Assembly: GCF_002959855.1 (NCBI RefSeq)
Contig: NZ_PPDB01000007.1
Location: 62,001-126,000, forward strand
From: Veillonella denticariosi JCM 15641
Lineage (GTDB): Bacteria > Bacillota > Negativicutes > Veillonellales > Veillonellaceae
DNA length: 64,000 bases
Direction: 5' to 3'
This document shows, one piece after another, positions 9,043 through 17,693 of the stretch. A program made the translations under genes and the position numbers. The notes beneath the pieces are model-generated. The model searched no databases, was not told the origin of the DNA, and saw only the letters and a list, made by a program, of their open reading frames with translations. Position 1 is the stretch's first letter. Each line of letters starts with the position of its first letter.

Positions 9043-9801
9043 ATGCTATTAGAATTAAATGATGTAAGTAAAAGCTTTGGTGGCGTTGCAGCTCTCACAG
9101 GTATCTCCTTTGGTGTTAAGCAGGGGGAAGTATTCGGTGTTATCGGTCCGAATGGAGCAGGCAAGACAACTCTATTCAATTTGATTACCGGGGTCTTTCC
9201 GGTTACATCCGGAGAAATTGTATTCGACGGTATGTCCGTTATCGGCATCAAACCACATAGAACAGTGGAAATGGGCATTGCCCGTACATTTCAAAATATT
9301 CGGCTCTTCGGTAATATGACGGCATTGGAGACGGTATTGACGGGCATGCATTGTCGAACCGGCTCCGGCATTATATCCAGCTTCTTTAGAACAAAACGGC
9401 AACGCATCGAAGAAGAGCGTTGTCGTGGTATTGCCTATGAGTTTTTAAAGCTGGTAGGTCTTGAAGCCGATGCGGAAGAAGTGGCCACATCGTTGCCGTA
9501 CGGTAAACAGCGGCGTCTTGAAATCGCACGTGCATTAGCGACGCATCCACAATTAATTTTGCTGGATGAACCGGCGGCGGGGATGAATGATAGTGAAACC
9601 GAAGCATTGCGACAACTCATCGGTAAAATTCGTGATCTCGGCATTACCGTGGTTGTTATTGAACATGATATGGCTTTGATGATGAATATCTGCGATCGTT
9701 TAGTAGTATTTAATTTCGGCAAGAAAATTGCAGAAGGAACTCCGCAAGAAATTCAGAATAATGATGCCGTTATTGAAGCTTATTTAGGTAAGGAGGTGTA
9801 A
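9043..9801 (+). CDS. livG: Branched-chain amino acid ABC ATPase LivG
   Basis: 252 residues. Walker A is GPNGAGKTT (about residues 36-44), the signature region reads LPYGKQRRLEIARAL (a variant C-loop usual in LivG), and Walker B is LILLDEPAAGMN. The AAGM stretch and the C-terminal helix ending in VIEAYLGKE are typical of the LivG branch. It hydrolyses ATP at the cytoplasmic face of the LivHM channel. GGAGGGAAC precedes the ATG. livF begins two bases after its stop. Confidence 0.93.
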   Translation: MLLELNDVSKSFGGVAALTGISFGVKQGEVFGVIGPNGAGKTTLFNLITGVFPVTSGEIVFDGMSVIGIKPHRTVEMGIARTFQNIRLFGNMTALETVLTGMHCRTGSGIISSFFRTKRQRIEEERCRGIAYEFLKLVGLEADAEEVATSLPYGKQRRLEIARALATHPQLILLDEPAAGMNDSETEALRQLIGKIRDLGITVVVIEHDMALMMNICDRLVVFNFGKKIAEGTPQEIQNNDAVIEAYLGKEV

Positions 9802-9802
9802 T

Positions 9803-10513
9803 ATGTTAAAACTGGAAAATATCGTGGCCGGTTACGGACATATTACGGCTTTGAAAGATATAAGCTTGGAGGTTCCTCAAGGTGCCATCGTATCTTTAAT
9901 CGGTGCGAACGGTGCCGGTAAGTCTACGACCATGAAGACGATTATGGGCCTTGTAAAACCGACATCGGGGCGCGTAATATTTGAAGGTCAGGATATTACA
10001 GGTCATAAAACACATTATATTGTAAAAAATGGTATATCCCTTGTTCCGGAAGGGCGCCAAATTTTACAGGATATGAGTGTTTATGAAAATCTTGAAATGG
10101 GTGCGTATATTCGCAATGACGATGAAATCGAAGCGGATATTAAAAAAGTATTTAAACGGTTTCCTATTCTCGATGAACGTAGTTACCAATTAGGCGGAAC
10201 ATTATCTGGCGGACAGCAACAGATGTTGGCAATCGGTCGCGCATTAATGGCCCGCCCTAAATTGTTGTTGCTCGATGAACCGTCCATGGGTCTGGCGCCG
10301 CTTGTGGTCAATGAAATCTTTGAGACCATAAAGGAAATTAGTGCGGAAGGGACTACTGTTCTTCTGGTGGAACAGAATGTACGGCAAGCATTGAAGATTG
10401 CCGATTACGCTTATGTACTGGAAACCGGTAAAATGGTTTTGAACGGACCTGCTGAAGATATTCGTCATAACCCTCGCGTTATGGAGGCTTACCTTGGCGG
10501 TCGCGTAGAATAG
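9803..10513 (+). CDS. livF: Branched-chain amino acid ABC ATPase LivF
   Basis: 236 residues. Walker A is GANGAGKST, the signature is LSGGQQQMLAIGRAL and Walker B is LLLLDEPSMGLAP, the last being a LivF hallmark. The stretch GISLVPEGRQI also marks the family. It is the partner ATPase of LivG and the last gene of the operon; a strong terminator follows at 10564-10606. AGGAGGTG precedes the start, partly inside the end of livG. Confidence 0.93.
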   Translation: MLKLENIVAGYGHITALKDISLEVPQGAIVSLIGANGAGKSTTMKTIMGLVKPTSGRVIFEGQDITGHKTHYIVKNGISLVPEGRQILQDMSVYENLEMGAYIRNDDEIEADIKKVFKRFPILDERSYQLGGTLSGGQQQMLAIGRALMARPKLLLLDEPSMGLAPLVVNEIFETIKEISAEGTTVLLVEQNVRQALKIADYAYVLETGKMVLNGPAEDIRHNPRVMEAYLGGRVE

Positions 10514-10563
10514 TAGAATAATGATTGGTCAGACAGCTATTTAATTTGGCTTATGTAATACCC

Positions 10564-10606
10564 AAAAGGTGTATATACTACTGGTTTAGTATATACACCT
10601 TTTTTC
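10564..10606 (+). terminator. Terminator after livF
   Basis: A 17-bp perfect stem (10564-10580 with 10588-10604) closes a 7-base loop and runs into a T tract. It ends the liv operon. Confidence 0.9.
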
Positions 10607-10925
10607 TCGTTAATAAGTAAAATTGATGATATCATGTGGCACTCATGAGCTTAGAATATAGTTGGTTTATAAAATATTTATACTTTGAGTGCTTAATTAT
10701 AGATTCATGATTTATTACGATAAAAAAATTATGTATAAAAGATGAAGTAAATATGATAACGATAGGATTCGATGTTAAATATTTTATGAATCTTGGATAA
10801 GCATATTCATTTTCATAGATTTTTATATAAAATAATGATAAAATTGCTTTAATCTTTTTTTATAGTTAAAAATTTAGATTTAAAACGTATTTCGTGATAT
10901 GTAATAAAGGTAAAAGAGGCATAGT
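10607..10925. other. AT-rich gap before the polysaccharide locus
   Basis: About 320 bases with no credible coding region on either strand. It must hold the promoter of the polysaccharide locus, but no good -35/-10 pair was found; partial matches exist near 10793 and 10845. A weak inverted repeat (GGATTC near 10766 and GAATC near 10789) is the only other structure seen. No JUMPstart or ops element was found. Confidence 0.5.
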
Positions 10926-11675
10926 ATGAACAGAAAACAATGTATGATTATGGCGGCTTTTATTTGTGTTACCGGTACGGCGATGTCTGCACCGGTAAAT
11001 GTATCGCAGCAACATGATTACAGCAAAACGAATAAAATAGCGGAGAATCAAGTTAATGCCCCATTGGAATCAAGTGCTACAGCTGTGAGTTCGGATAAAG
11101 AATATCGACTGCGCCAGGGCGATGAATTGTCGATTCAGGTTGTGCAGCAAGCCGATTTAGGTACGCGTAACGGTCAGGATATCGTGTATGCGGTTCGTCC
11201 TGACGGATATGTAACGTTCCCGATGGTAGGACCTGTGAAAGCAGACGGACTTACCGTTGATGAATTTACGGCACAACTGCAGCAGGGCCTGTCCAGATAT
11301 ATCGTTAATCCCGACATATCCGTGAATGTGACAAAACTCGGCGGCGTTCGTGTTTATGTATTTGGAGAAATTAATAAGCCTGGTGCTTATACATTGACGA
11401 AGTCCAGTACGGTTATCGATGCTATTGGTGCGGCCGGTAGCTTTAACTGGGATACGGCAAAGAAGAAAATTTATCTGATTCACCAGAATGATCCGGAAAA
11501 ACCGATTGCTATTAATCTTAATAAGATGTTACAAACCGGCGATATGTCGGAAAACTATGTGATGCGAGAAGGCGACATTCTATACTTAACTAAAAATAGT
11601 CGTATCAACTTCGCTCGTGATATTGCGCCGATTTTGACGGGGGCGTATATGGTATCTCGAATCGGGAAAGATTAG
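10926..11675 (+). CDS. Polysaccharide export protein, Wza/SLBB family
   Basis: 249 residues. An N-terminal signal peptide ends near AMSA, without a lipobox. The polysaccharide-export domain starts at YRLRQGDELSIQV (about residue 60) and includes DGYVTFPMVGPVKADGLT. One SLBB domain follows (GVRVYVFGEINKPGAY onward). The family forms or lines the outer-membrane exit pore for capsule or exopolysaccharide. Classical Wza is a lipoprotein of about 380 residues with a C-terminal helix that crosses the outer membrane. This protein is shorter, has a single SLBB domain and lacks both the lipid anchor and an obvious C-terminal amphipathic helix. It is the first gene of the locus, with AGAGGC before the ATG. 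Confidence 0.85.
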   Translation: MNRKQCMIMAAFICVTGTAMSAPVNVSQQHDYSKTNKIAENQVNAPLESSATAVSSDKEYRLRQGDELSIQVVQQADLGTRNGQDIVYAVRPDGYVTFPMVGPVKADGLTVDEFTAQLQQGLSRYIVNPDISVNVTKLGGVRVYVFGEINKPGAYTLTKSSTVIDAIGAAGSFNWDTAKKKIYLIHQNDPEKPIAINLNKMLQTGDMSENYVMREGDILYLTKNSRINFARDIAPILTGAYMVSRIGKD

Positions 11676-11716
11676 AAGATAGCAATCTTATTCACCACAT
11701 AAGGGGGGGAATTTAT

Positions 11717-13543
11717 TTGCGTTCATATTTACTACCTGGGATTTTATTGTTTGCTGATATTATTACCGTTGTCGTTGTGGCGTTTATCGGCCTGTTTATA
11801 CGATTTGACGGTTATATTGAGCCTCAATATATCTATCAAATGGTGGGGGCGTTACCACTCTTAATAGTTGCATATATCTTAATGTTTTTAGTGATGCATT
11901 TGTATACCCGCATTTGGCGATATGCAGGCATGCGTGAACTGCTTGCCGTATTTGTGGCAACTACATTAGGTACAGCTATATTTTACTCATCTATGTTCTT
12001 CTTTGGTAAATCCCTACCAAGGTCCGTGTACTTTATCATCTGGTTCCTTACAACCGGTGTTGTTGGTATGGGGCGTATGTTATTACACTATTTAGCGCTT
12101 TACTACGGCGGAAACGATGATGATGAAAGCAAACAGGTTAATACGTTGATTATCGGTGCCGGCGATGCGGGGGCTACTATAGCTCGTGAAATTGAGCGCT
12201 ATCATAAACGGTCCCGTAAAGTTATCGGCTTTATCGATGATGATGAAGTGAAGTACAACCGTCTCATGAGCGGTTTGCGTATTTTAGGAAAGCGTCAGGA
12301 TATTCCTGAGATCGTATCGAAATATAAAATTGAAGAAATTATTATTGCCATGCCGTCCGTTAAGCGGGAGGTAATACGAAAAATCATGGAAATCTGTTCT
12401 CCGTTGAAATGTAAGGTAAATACATTGCCGGGGATGTATCAACTGCTTGATGATGAAGTTCTCGTTTCGCATTTACACCCCGTATCCATCGAGGATCTGT
12501 TGGAGCGGGATGAAATCCACCTTGATACATCACAGGTGGCACCTTATCTGCAGGATAAGGTGGTATTGGTTACCGGTGCAGGTGGTTCAATCGGTTCCGA
12601 GATCTGTCGTCAGGTTTTACGGGTTAAACCTAAACAGTTATTACTGTTGGGGCATGGTGAGAATAGTATTTACTTGATTCATCAGGAGCTTAAAGAATTA
12701 GTTCCGGAAGGGACTGTGGTCCCTATTATCGCGGATATTCGTGATAAGTTTCAATTGGAACAGATTTTTACCCATTATAAACCTGATGTCGTATTTCATG
12801 CGGCGGCTCATAAGCATGTTCCGCTCATGGAAGTGCAACCGATTGCGGCCGTGTTTAATAATATTTACGGAACTCGTAATGTAGCGGATGTAGCCGGTGC
12901 TCATGGGGTGGAACGATTTGTTATGATTTCCACGGATAAGGCTGTAAATCCGACGAGTGTCATGGGGGCTACGAAACGCGTCGCGGAAAAGGTGGTTCTC
13001 GGCATGAATCACAAGTACGAAACAAAGTATATTACCGTTAGATTCGGTAATGTACTGGGCAGTCGTGGTTCTGTTATTCCGCTATTTAGAAAGCAAATTG
13101 AAGCCGGTGGTCCGGTAACTGTTACCGATCCGGAGATGACACGATATTTTATGACGATTCCGGAGGCGAGTCAGCTCGTATTACAAGCCGGCGCCATGGG
13201 GCAAGGAGGAGAAGTATTCCTTCTCGATATGGGTGAGCCCGTTAAAATTGTGGACTTGGCGAAAAATATGATTAGCTTATCGGGATTTGAGCCTGATAAG
13301 GATATTCGTATTGAATTTACAGGACTTAGACCTGGTGAAAAGAAATACGAAGAATTATTAACTGCCGGAGAAGGCATCAACAAGACGAAGCATAAGAAGA
13401 TATTTGAGGCCGCTTTGGAAGAAGTGGATCAAGATTGGCTCAGTCGTGAAATTGATCGCTTTCAAAATTGCAAGACGGATATGGATGTCATCAATGTGTT
13501 GAAGGATATCATCCCTACGTATCATCCGAATCATAATGTATGA
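11717..13543 (+). CDS. Membrane nucleotide-sugar 4,6-dehydratase, PglF/CapD-like
   Basis: 608 residues. Four or five membrane segments (about 1-130) precede a CoA-binding-like domain with GAGDAGATIAREI, and then a Rossmann SDR domain with VTGAGGSIGSE near residue 285. The catalytic region reads ISTDKAVNPTSVMGATKR: the TDK triad, with Met in place of the usual Tyr of YxxxK, marks the PglF/WbjB class of UDP-GlcNAc 4,6-dehydratases. It would make the UDP-4-keto-6-deoxy sugar used by the aminotransferase at 15803. The start is TTG at 11717, supported by a run of seven G's 6 bases upstream. Confidence 0.88.
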   Translation: MRSYLLPGILLFADIITVVVVAFIGLFIRFDGYIEPQYIYQMVGALPLLIVAYILMFLVMHLYTRIWRYAGMRELLAVFVATTLGTAIFYSSMFFFGKSLPRSVYFIIWFLTTGVVGMGRMLLHYLALYYGGNDDDESKQVNTLIIGAGDAGATIAREIERYHKRSRKVIGFIDDDEVKYNRLMSGLRILGKRQDIPEIVSKYKIEEIIIAMPSVKREVIRKIMEICSPLKCKVNTLPGMYQLLDDEVLVSHLHPVSIEDLLERDEIHLDTSQVAPYLQDKVVLVTGAGGSIGSEICRQVLRVKPKQLLLLGHGENSIYLIHQELKELVPEGTVVPIIADIRDKFQLEQIFTHYKPDVVFHAAAHKHVPLMEVQPIAAVFNNIYGTRNVADVAGAHGVERFVMISTDKAVNPTSVMGATKRVAEKVVLGMNHKYETKYITVRFGNVLGSRGSVIPLFRKQIEAGGPVTVTDPEMTRYFMTIPEASQLVLQAGAMGQGGEVFLLDMGEPVKIVDLAKNMISLSGFEPDKDIRIEFTGLRPGEKKYEELLTAGEGINKTKHKKIFEAALEEVDQDWLSREIDRFQNCKTDMDVINVLKDIIPTYHPNHNV

Positions 13544-13561
13544 TGTATTGTTGTATAAGGT

Positions 13562-13610
13562 ATAACGATAGTTGTGATGCAATTGCTATCCATCGGAAAT
13601 CATATCGTTA
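13562..13610 (+). terminator. Possible weak terminator or attenuator
   Basis: ATAACGATA pairs with TATCGTTAT across a 30-base loop that itself holds a small GATAG/CTATC pairing, and a short T run follows. Suggestive only. Confidence 0.3.
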
Positions 13611-13696
13611 TTTTTATATTAGCTCATATATGGCTATGAATGAAAATAAGGGAGAGATTTCGTTGTTTGCATACTTTCATAGAAAGGGGTATATGG

Positions 13697-15151
13697 GTGG
13701 AACAAATTATTGATTTACAAGAGGTAGCTAAGCTACTTGTGCGGAAACGCCGCAAGATTTTAAATATAACCGCTGTTTGTATTTTGCTGGGAGGCACTTA
13801 TGTGCTGCTCGCGCCTGCTACATATCAATCGACATCCATGTTGCGTATTAAACAGGCACAGGATTTAGGTAATTCGGTATTGTCGAGTCCAAACGGATTT
13901 ACAGACACGATGGCGCGTCAGTTGATGAATACGGATGCGGAAATTTTAAAGAGCCGTAATGTGGTGGAACCGCTCATGGCCTCTATTGAAGAACAAGATG
14001 GGGAGGACAGTGTTCCGACCTATGAAGAATTCGTAAAAAATCGAATCGAAACAAAACCGTTTAAAGAAACAGAATTGTTACAGGTAAATGTTACCGGTCG
14101 TACTCCGGAACAGGCACAAAATGCGAATCAATTTTTAATCGATACCTTTTTAAAACGTTTAGCCGAGTTATCTCATGTTGAACAACGGGCGACTCGTGAG
14201 TTTTTACAAAAACGGGTGGTGTCCGCAAAGGCTGAACTGGATGAGGCCGAGAAGAGACTACAACAGTTTCAGGTAGATAACAACGTATATTCTACCAGTG
14301 ATCAGATGAGGGGCTTAACGGATACCATTACGCTCATCGATAAGGAAAAAGCGCAGAATAAACTGGACTTGGAAACGGCACAAGCCGCATTGGGCAGTAT
14401 TAATGAGCAATTGGGGTCCGCCGGTCGAAGCATTGCGGATAGCTCTACCGTACAGGCCTATAAGACGCAATTGGCGGAACTTGAATCTCGTAAGGCTTCT
14501 TATGTGGGCAAATACACGGATGAACATCCGGTTATGAAAGAGTTAAATCAGCAAATTGCTGAAGCTAAGAACGGTCTTAATACAGAAATCAATGCTATCG
14601 CTACGCAACAAGCTCCTTCCAGTAACTCCGCGCAGCAAGGTCTGCTTGCGGATAAGTTTAAAAATGAGGCGGCTCTTGCGGTTGCACAAGGTAAAGAAGC
14701 CGCGTTGGCAAATCTAGATAAGACGAACGAAGAGGCTATGAAAAGCCTACCGGAAAAAGAACGGGGCTATATTAAAGCAAAACGTGATGTAGATGTAGCT
14801 CAAGATATTTATTCCATGCTTTCAAAACGGTTAGAAGAAGCGAAAGTGGCGGAAGTAATGGTTCCGAATGAAGTACAGATAGTCGATGCGCCTACATTAC
14901 CGGAAAAAACAGTTGCTCCGCGCAGTATTCTTATTTTGGTGGGATCCGCTATTATCGGCTTAATTTTGGGGTGCCTCTATGTGTTGGGTCAATCCTTGTG
15001 GAATCGAAAGATTCAATCCGTTCAAGAAGTGGACTCTATCTTGGGCGTTCAAAATTTAGGTGTGATTCCTAATCATCAACGTAAGGACTATAAAGACTAT
15101 GAAGAATCCGGTAGTCGTATGGCTGTATGGTGGAGAAAACTGAGAGGATAG
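13697..15151 (+). CDS. Wzz/CapA-like chain-length and co-polymerase protein
   Basis: 484 residues from the GTG at 13697, chosen because AAAGGGG lies 7 bases upstream; an in-frame ATG at 13640 has no ribosome site. Two membrane segments (about 21-38 and near 430-450) flank a large extracytoplasmic domain rich in predicted coiled coil (about 160-400). The GNVR-like domain is followed by a Pro-rich approach to the second helix. A cytoplasmic tail of about 40 residues follows. In Firmicutes this tail normally activates a separate tyrosine kinase, and a kinase-like gene does follow one base later. It sets chain length in a Wzy-type pathway. Confidence 0.85.
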   Translation: MEQIIDLQEVAKLLVRKRRKILNITAVCILLGGTYVLLAPATYQSTSMLRIKQAQDLGNSVLSSPNGFTDTMARQLMNTDAEILKSRNVVEPLMASIEEQDGEDSVPTYEEFVKNRIETKPFKETELLQVNVTGRTPEQAQNANQFLIDTFLKRLAELSHVEQRATREFLQKRVVSAKAELDEAEKRLQQFQVDNNVYSTSDQMRGLTDTITLIDKEKAQNKLDLETAQAALGSINEQLGSAGRSIADSSTVQAYKTQLAELESRKASYVGKYTDEHPVMKELNQQIAEAKNGLNTEINAIATQQAPSSNSAQQGLLADKFKNEAALAVAQGKEAALANLDKTNEEAMKSLPEKERGYIKAKRDVDVAQDIYSMLSKRLEEAKVAEVMVPNEVQIVDAPTLPEKTVAPRSILILVGSAIIGLILGCLYVLGQSLWNRKIQSVQEVDSILGVQNLGVIPNHQRKDYKDYEESGSRMAVWWRKLRG

Positions 15152-15152
15152 T

Positions 15153-15764
15153 ATGATCAGATTAATTTCAAAAGAACACGGTGATACACCGTTTGTTGAA
15201 GCATATCGTACATTGCGCAGTAATCTACAGTACGTATGCAATCGTAAGCATGGAAAGCTTATTTGTATTACGGCGGCTACCAGTGGTGAAGGCACATCTG
15301 AGGTGGCGGCTAATGTAGCATTATCATTGTCGAAAAATAACGATAAAGTACTGTTAGTGGACGGTAATTTGCGTAATCCTATTCAGCACGTCGCTTTTGA
15401 TGTGCAGAATCGAGGACTTACAAATGCGGTTCTCATGGATGAAGATTTGACGATCCATCGCAATGTGGAGCCTCATTTGGATATACTTGCTGCGGGGGAC
15501 CCTGTTGAGCGACCGTCTGATGTAGTAGACTCCAGTAAGTTACCTACAATTTTGAATTATGTGCGCGATGAATACGATGTTATTATTGTCGATACGCCGC
15601 CTGTATTAGCGGTAACCGATGCAGTGGTACTGGCAGAAAAATCCGATGGCGTTATCATTGTTGCCCGCAACGGCGGGGTAAGTCCCGATGATTTGAAAGA
15701 AGCTAAAAAGCGACTTACTCAAGTAGGCGTTCCATTATTGGGCTCCATTGTAATAGACGCATAA
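15153..15764 (+). CDS. CpsD/CapB-like BY-kinase homologue, probably inactive
   Basis: 203 residues, matching the P-loop domain of bacterial tyrosine kinases of the CpsD/CapB type. The N-terminal EAYRTLRSNLQY is conserved. The P-loop region reads GEGTSE at residues 45-50, so the Walker A lysine is Thr48 and the last Ser/Thr is Glu50. Walker A' reads VDGNLRNP with Asn72 where Asp is usual. Walker B is intact (VIIVDTPP, Asp147). The C-terminal tyrosine cluster that is normally phosphorylated is absent: the protein ends at GSIVIDA. ATP turnover is therefore doubtful. It is placed directly after the Wzz-like gene, so it may still bind that partner as a scaffold. The reading frame is intact, which argues against recent decay. 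Confidence 0.85.
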   Translation: MIRLISKEHGDTPFVEAYRTLRSNLQYVCNRKHGKLICITAATSGEGTSEVAANVALSLSKNNDKVLLVDGNLRNPIQHVAFDVQNRGLTNAVLMDEDLTIHRNVEPHLDILAAGDPVERPSDVVDSSKLPTILNYVRDEYDVIIVDTPPVLAVTDAVVLAEKSDGVIIVARNGGVSPDDLKEAKKRLTQVGVPLLGSIVIDA

Positions 15765-15802
15765 GTTTTTTGCATAAGATAGAAAGCATTGAGGTGATTA
15801 CT

Positions 15803-17002
15803 ATGAAAATTAATTTTTCTCCTCCTGATATTACAGAGCTAGAGATAAATGAGGTCGTTGCCGCATTACAAAGTGGCTGGATTACAACCGGTCCTCGTAC
15901 AAAAGAACTGGAAAAGCGTATCGCCCATCAGTTGGGCACGCCTAAAGCGGTGTGCTTGAATTCCGCTACGGCGGCTTTAGAGCTCATATTACACGTGCTG
16001 GGAATCGGGCCCGGTGATGAAGTGATTACTACGGCATATTCTTACACAGCCAGTGCCAGCCCTGTCATTCATGTGGGTGCAACCTTAGTGCTTGTCGATA
16101 CACAGCCGAACTCTTATGAAATGGACTATGATGCTGTAAAGGCGGCCATTACATCTAAGACGAAGGCGATTATACCTGTTGATATAGCGGGCGTTCCATG
16201 TGATTATGAACGCATATTCCGTATTGTGGAAGATAAAAAAACTTTATTTAAACCGGCCAATGACCTGCAAAAGGCTTTGGGCCGTATTCCGGTGGTAGCG
16301 GATTGCGCACATTCATTCGGAGCATCTTATAAGGGGACTCCTACAGGGAATGTGGCGGATTTCAGCAGTTTCTCCTTTCATGCGGTAAAAAATTTCACCA
16401 CAGCAGAAGGTGGCTGTGCTACGTGGCGTCATATCGACGGTGTCGATGATGAACAGATGTACAAGGAATTTCAGCTCTTATCACTTCATGGTCAAGATAA
16501 AGATGCTTTGGCGAAAACAAAGGTAGGCGCTTGGGAATATGATATCAAGGGTACATATTACAAATGTAATATGACGGATATTATGGCCGCTATCGGACTT
16601 GCTCAATTTGAGCGATACCCGCAACTGTTAGCGAGACGTAAGGAAATCATTAAAACCTATGATAAAGCCTTTAAAGATTTGCCTGTAACCGTATTGAATC
16701 ACTATACAAAAGATCATGAAAGTAGCGGTCATCTCTACTTGGTGCGCCTTGACGGTCGCGATAGTGAATATCGCAATACATTCATAGAGGCTATGGCGAA
16801 TGCAGGGATTGCAACGAATGTGCATTACAAGCCGATTCCGATGCATACGGCATATAAAAAATTAGGATTTACCATTGATGATTATCCAAATGCGTATCAT
16901 CAGTTCGCCAATGAAATTACATTGCCGCTTCATACGCGACTTACCGATGAGGAAGTGCAGTATATAATTGATAATTTCAAAAGGATTCTTGACGAATGTT
17001 AG
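15803..17002 (+). CDS. DegT/DnrJ/EryC1/StrS sugar aminotransferase
   Basis: 399 residues from the ATG at 15803, which has TGAGGTG upstream; in-frame TTG at 15770 is less likely. It is a PLP enzyme that aminates a 4-keto nucleotide sugar. The N-terminal SGWITTGPRTKELE, the ADCAHSFGASYKG segment and the PLP lysine in SFHAVKNFTTAEGG are typical of the PglE/ArnB-like group. Together with the PglF-like dehydratase it should give a UDP-4-amino-4,6-dideoxy sugar. No PglD-type acetyltransferase is present. It overlaps the next gene by 7 bases. Confidence 0.9.
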   Translation: MKINFSPPDITELEINEVVAALQSGWITTGPRTKELEKRIAHQLGTPKAVCLNSATAALELILHVLGIGPGDEVITTAYSYTASASPVIHVGATLVLVDTQPNSYEMDYDAVKAAITSKTKAIIPVDIAGVPCDYERIFRIVEDKKTLFKPANDLQKALGRIPVVADCAHSFGASYKGTPTGNVADFSSFSFHAVKNFTTAEGGCATWRHIDGVDDEQMYKEFQLLSLHGQDKDALAKTKVGAWEYDIKGTYYKCNMTDIMAAIGLAQFERYPQLLARRKEIIKTYDKAFKDLPVTVLNHYTKDHESSGHLYLVRLDGRDSEYRNTFIEAMANAGIATNVHYKPIPMHTAYKKLGFTIDDYPNAYHQFANEITLPLHTRLTDEEVQYIIDNFKRILDEC

Positions 17003-17682
17003 TACGACACTTTTACGATTTGCCTGCTGAACTTCAGTGCGAGGCGGTGCGTCCCTACTTTGACATACTGAATAAGAAGCGTGGCAGTTTGTTCTGTAAA
17101 AGCATTTTTGACCGCATCGTTTCAGCTGTTATGCTCGTCTGTCTCAGTCCTGTATTTTTAGTTCTGAGTATCATGATTAAGTGTGACAGCGAAGGTGAAA
17201 TATTCTTTCGACAGACACGCGTGACTCAATATGGACGCACCTTTGAAATCTACAAGTTCCGTACGATGGTGAAAGATGCGGAGTCTTTAGGGGCTCAAGT
17301 GACATCTAAAAGCGATATGCGCGTTACCAAGGTGGGTCATATGCTTCGCAAATGTCGGCTTGATGAATTGCCGCAGCTGATTAATATTTTCTTAGGGGAT
17401 ATGAGCTTTGTCGGCACGCGTCCGGAAGTACCTCGCTATGTGGATGCTTATACGGATGAAATGAAAGCTACATTATTATTACCGGCAGGTGTAACCAGTG
17501 TGGCCAGCATCGCCTATAAGGATGAAGATCAGCTTTTACAAGATGCGCATAATGTGGATCGGGTTTATATTGAACAGGTGTTGCCGGAGAAGATGGCGTG
17601 GAATCTGAAAAGTATTAAAGAGTTCTCCTTTTGGAGTGACATAAAAACGATGATAGATACGGTTGTTGCCGTATTGCGATGA
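16996..17682 (+). CDS. Initiating sugar-phosphate transferase, PglC/WcaJ family
   Basis: 228 residues, the compact monotopic phosphoglycosyl transferase type. A hydrophilic N-terminus precedes one hydrophobic re-entrant helix (about 36-60). The catalytic segment then contains FRQTRVTQYGRTFEIYKFRTM, and further on RKCRLDELPQLINIFLGDMSFVGTRPE. The family transfers a sugar-1-phosphate from a UDP-sugar to undecaprenyl phosphate at the inner face of the membrane. Its position right after the aminotransferase suggests the amino sugar is the first residue of the repeat unit. The start overlaps the preceding stop region. Confidence 0.92.
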   Translation: MLVRHFYDLPAELQCEAVRPYFDILNKKRGSLFCKSIFDRIVSAVMLVCLSPVFLVLSIMIKCDSEGEIFFRQTRVTQYGRTFEIYKFRTMVKDAESLGAQVTSKSDMRVTKVGHMLRKCRLDELPQLINIFLGDMSFVGTRPEVPRYVDAYTDEMKATLLLPAGVTSVASIAYKDEDQLLQDAHNVDRVYIEQVLPEKMAWNLKSIKEFSFWSDIKTMIDTVVAVLR

Positions 17683-17693
17683 AAGAGGTCCCT

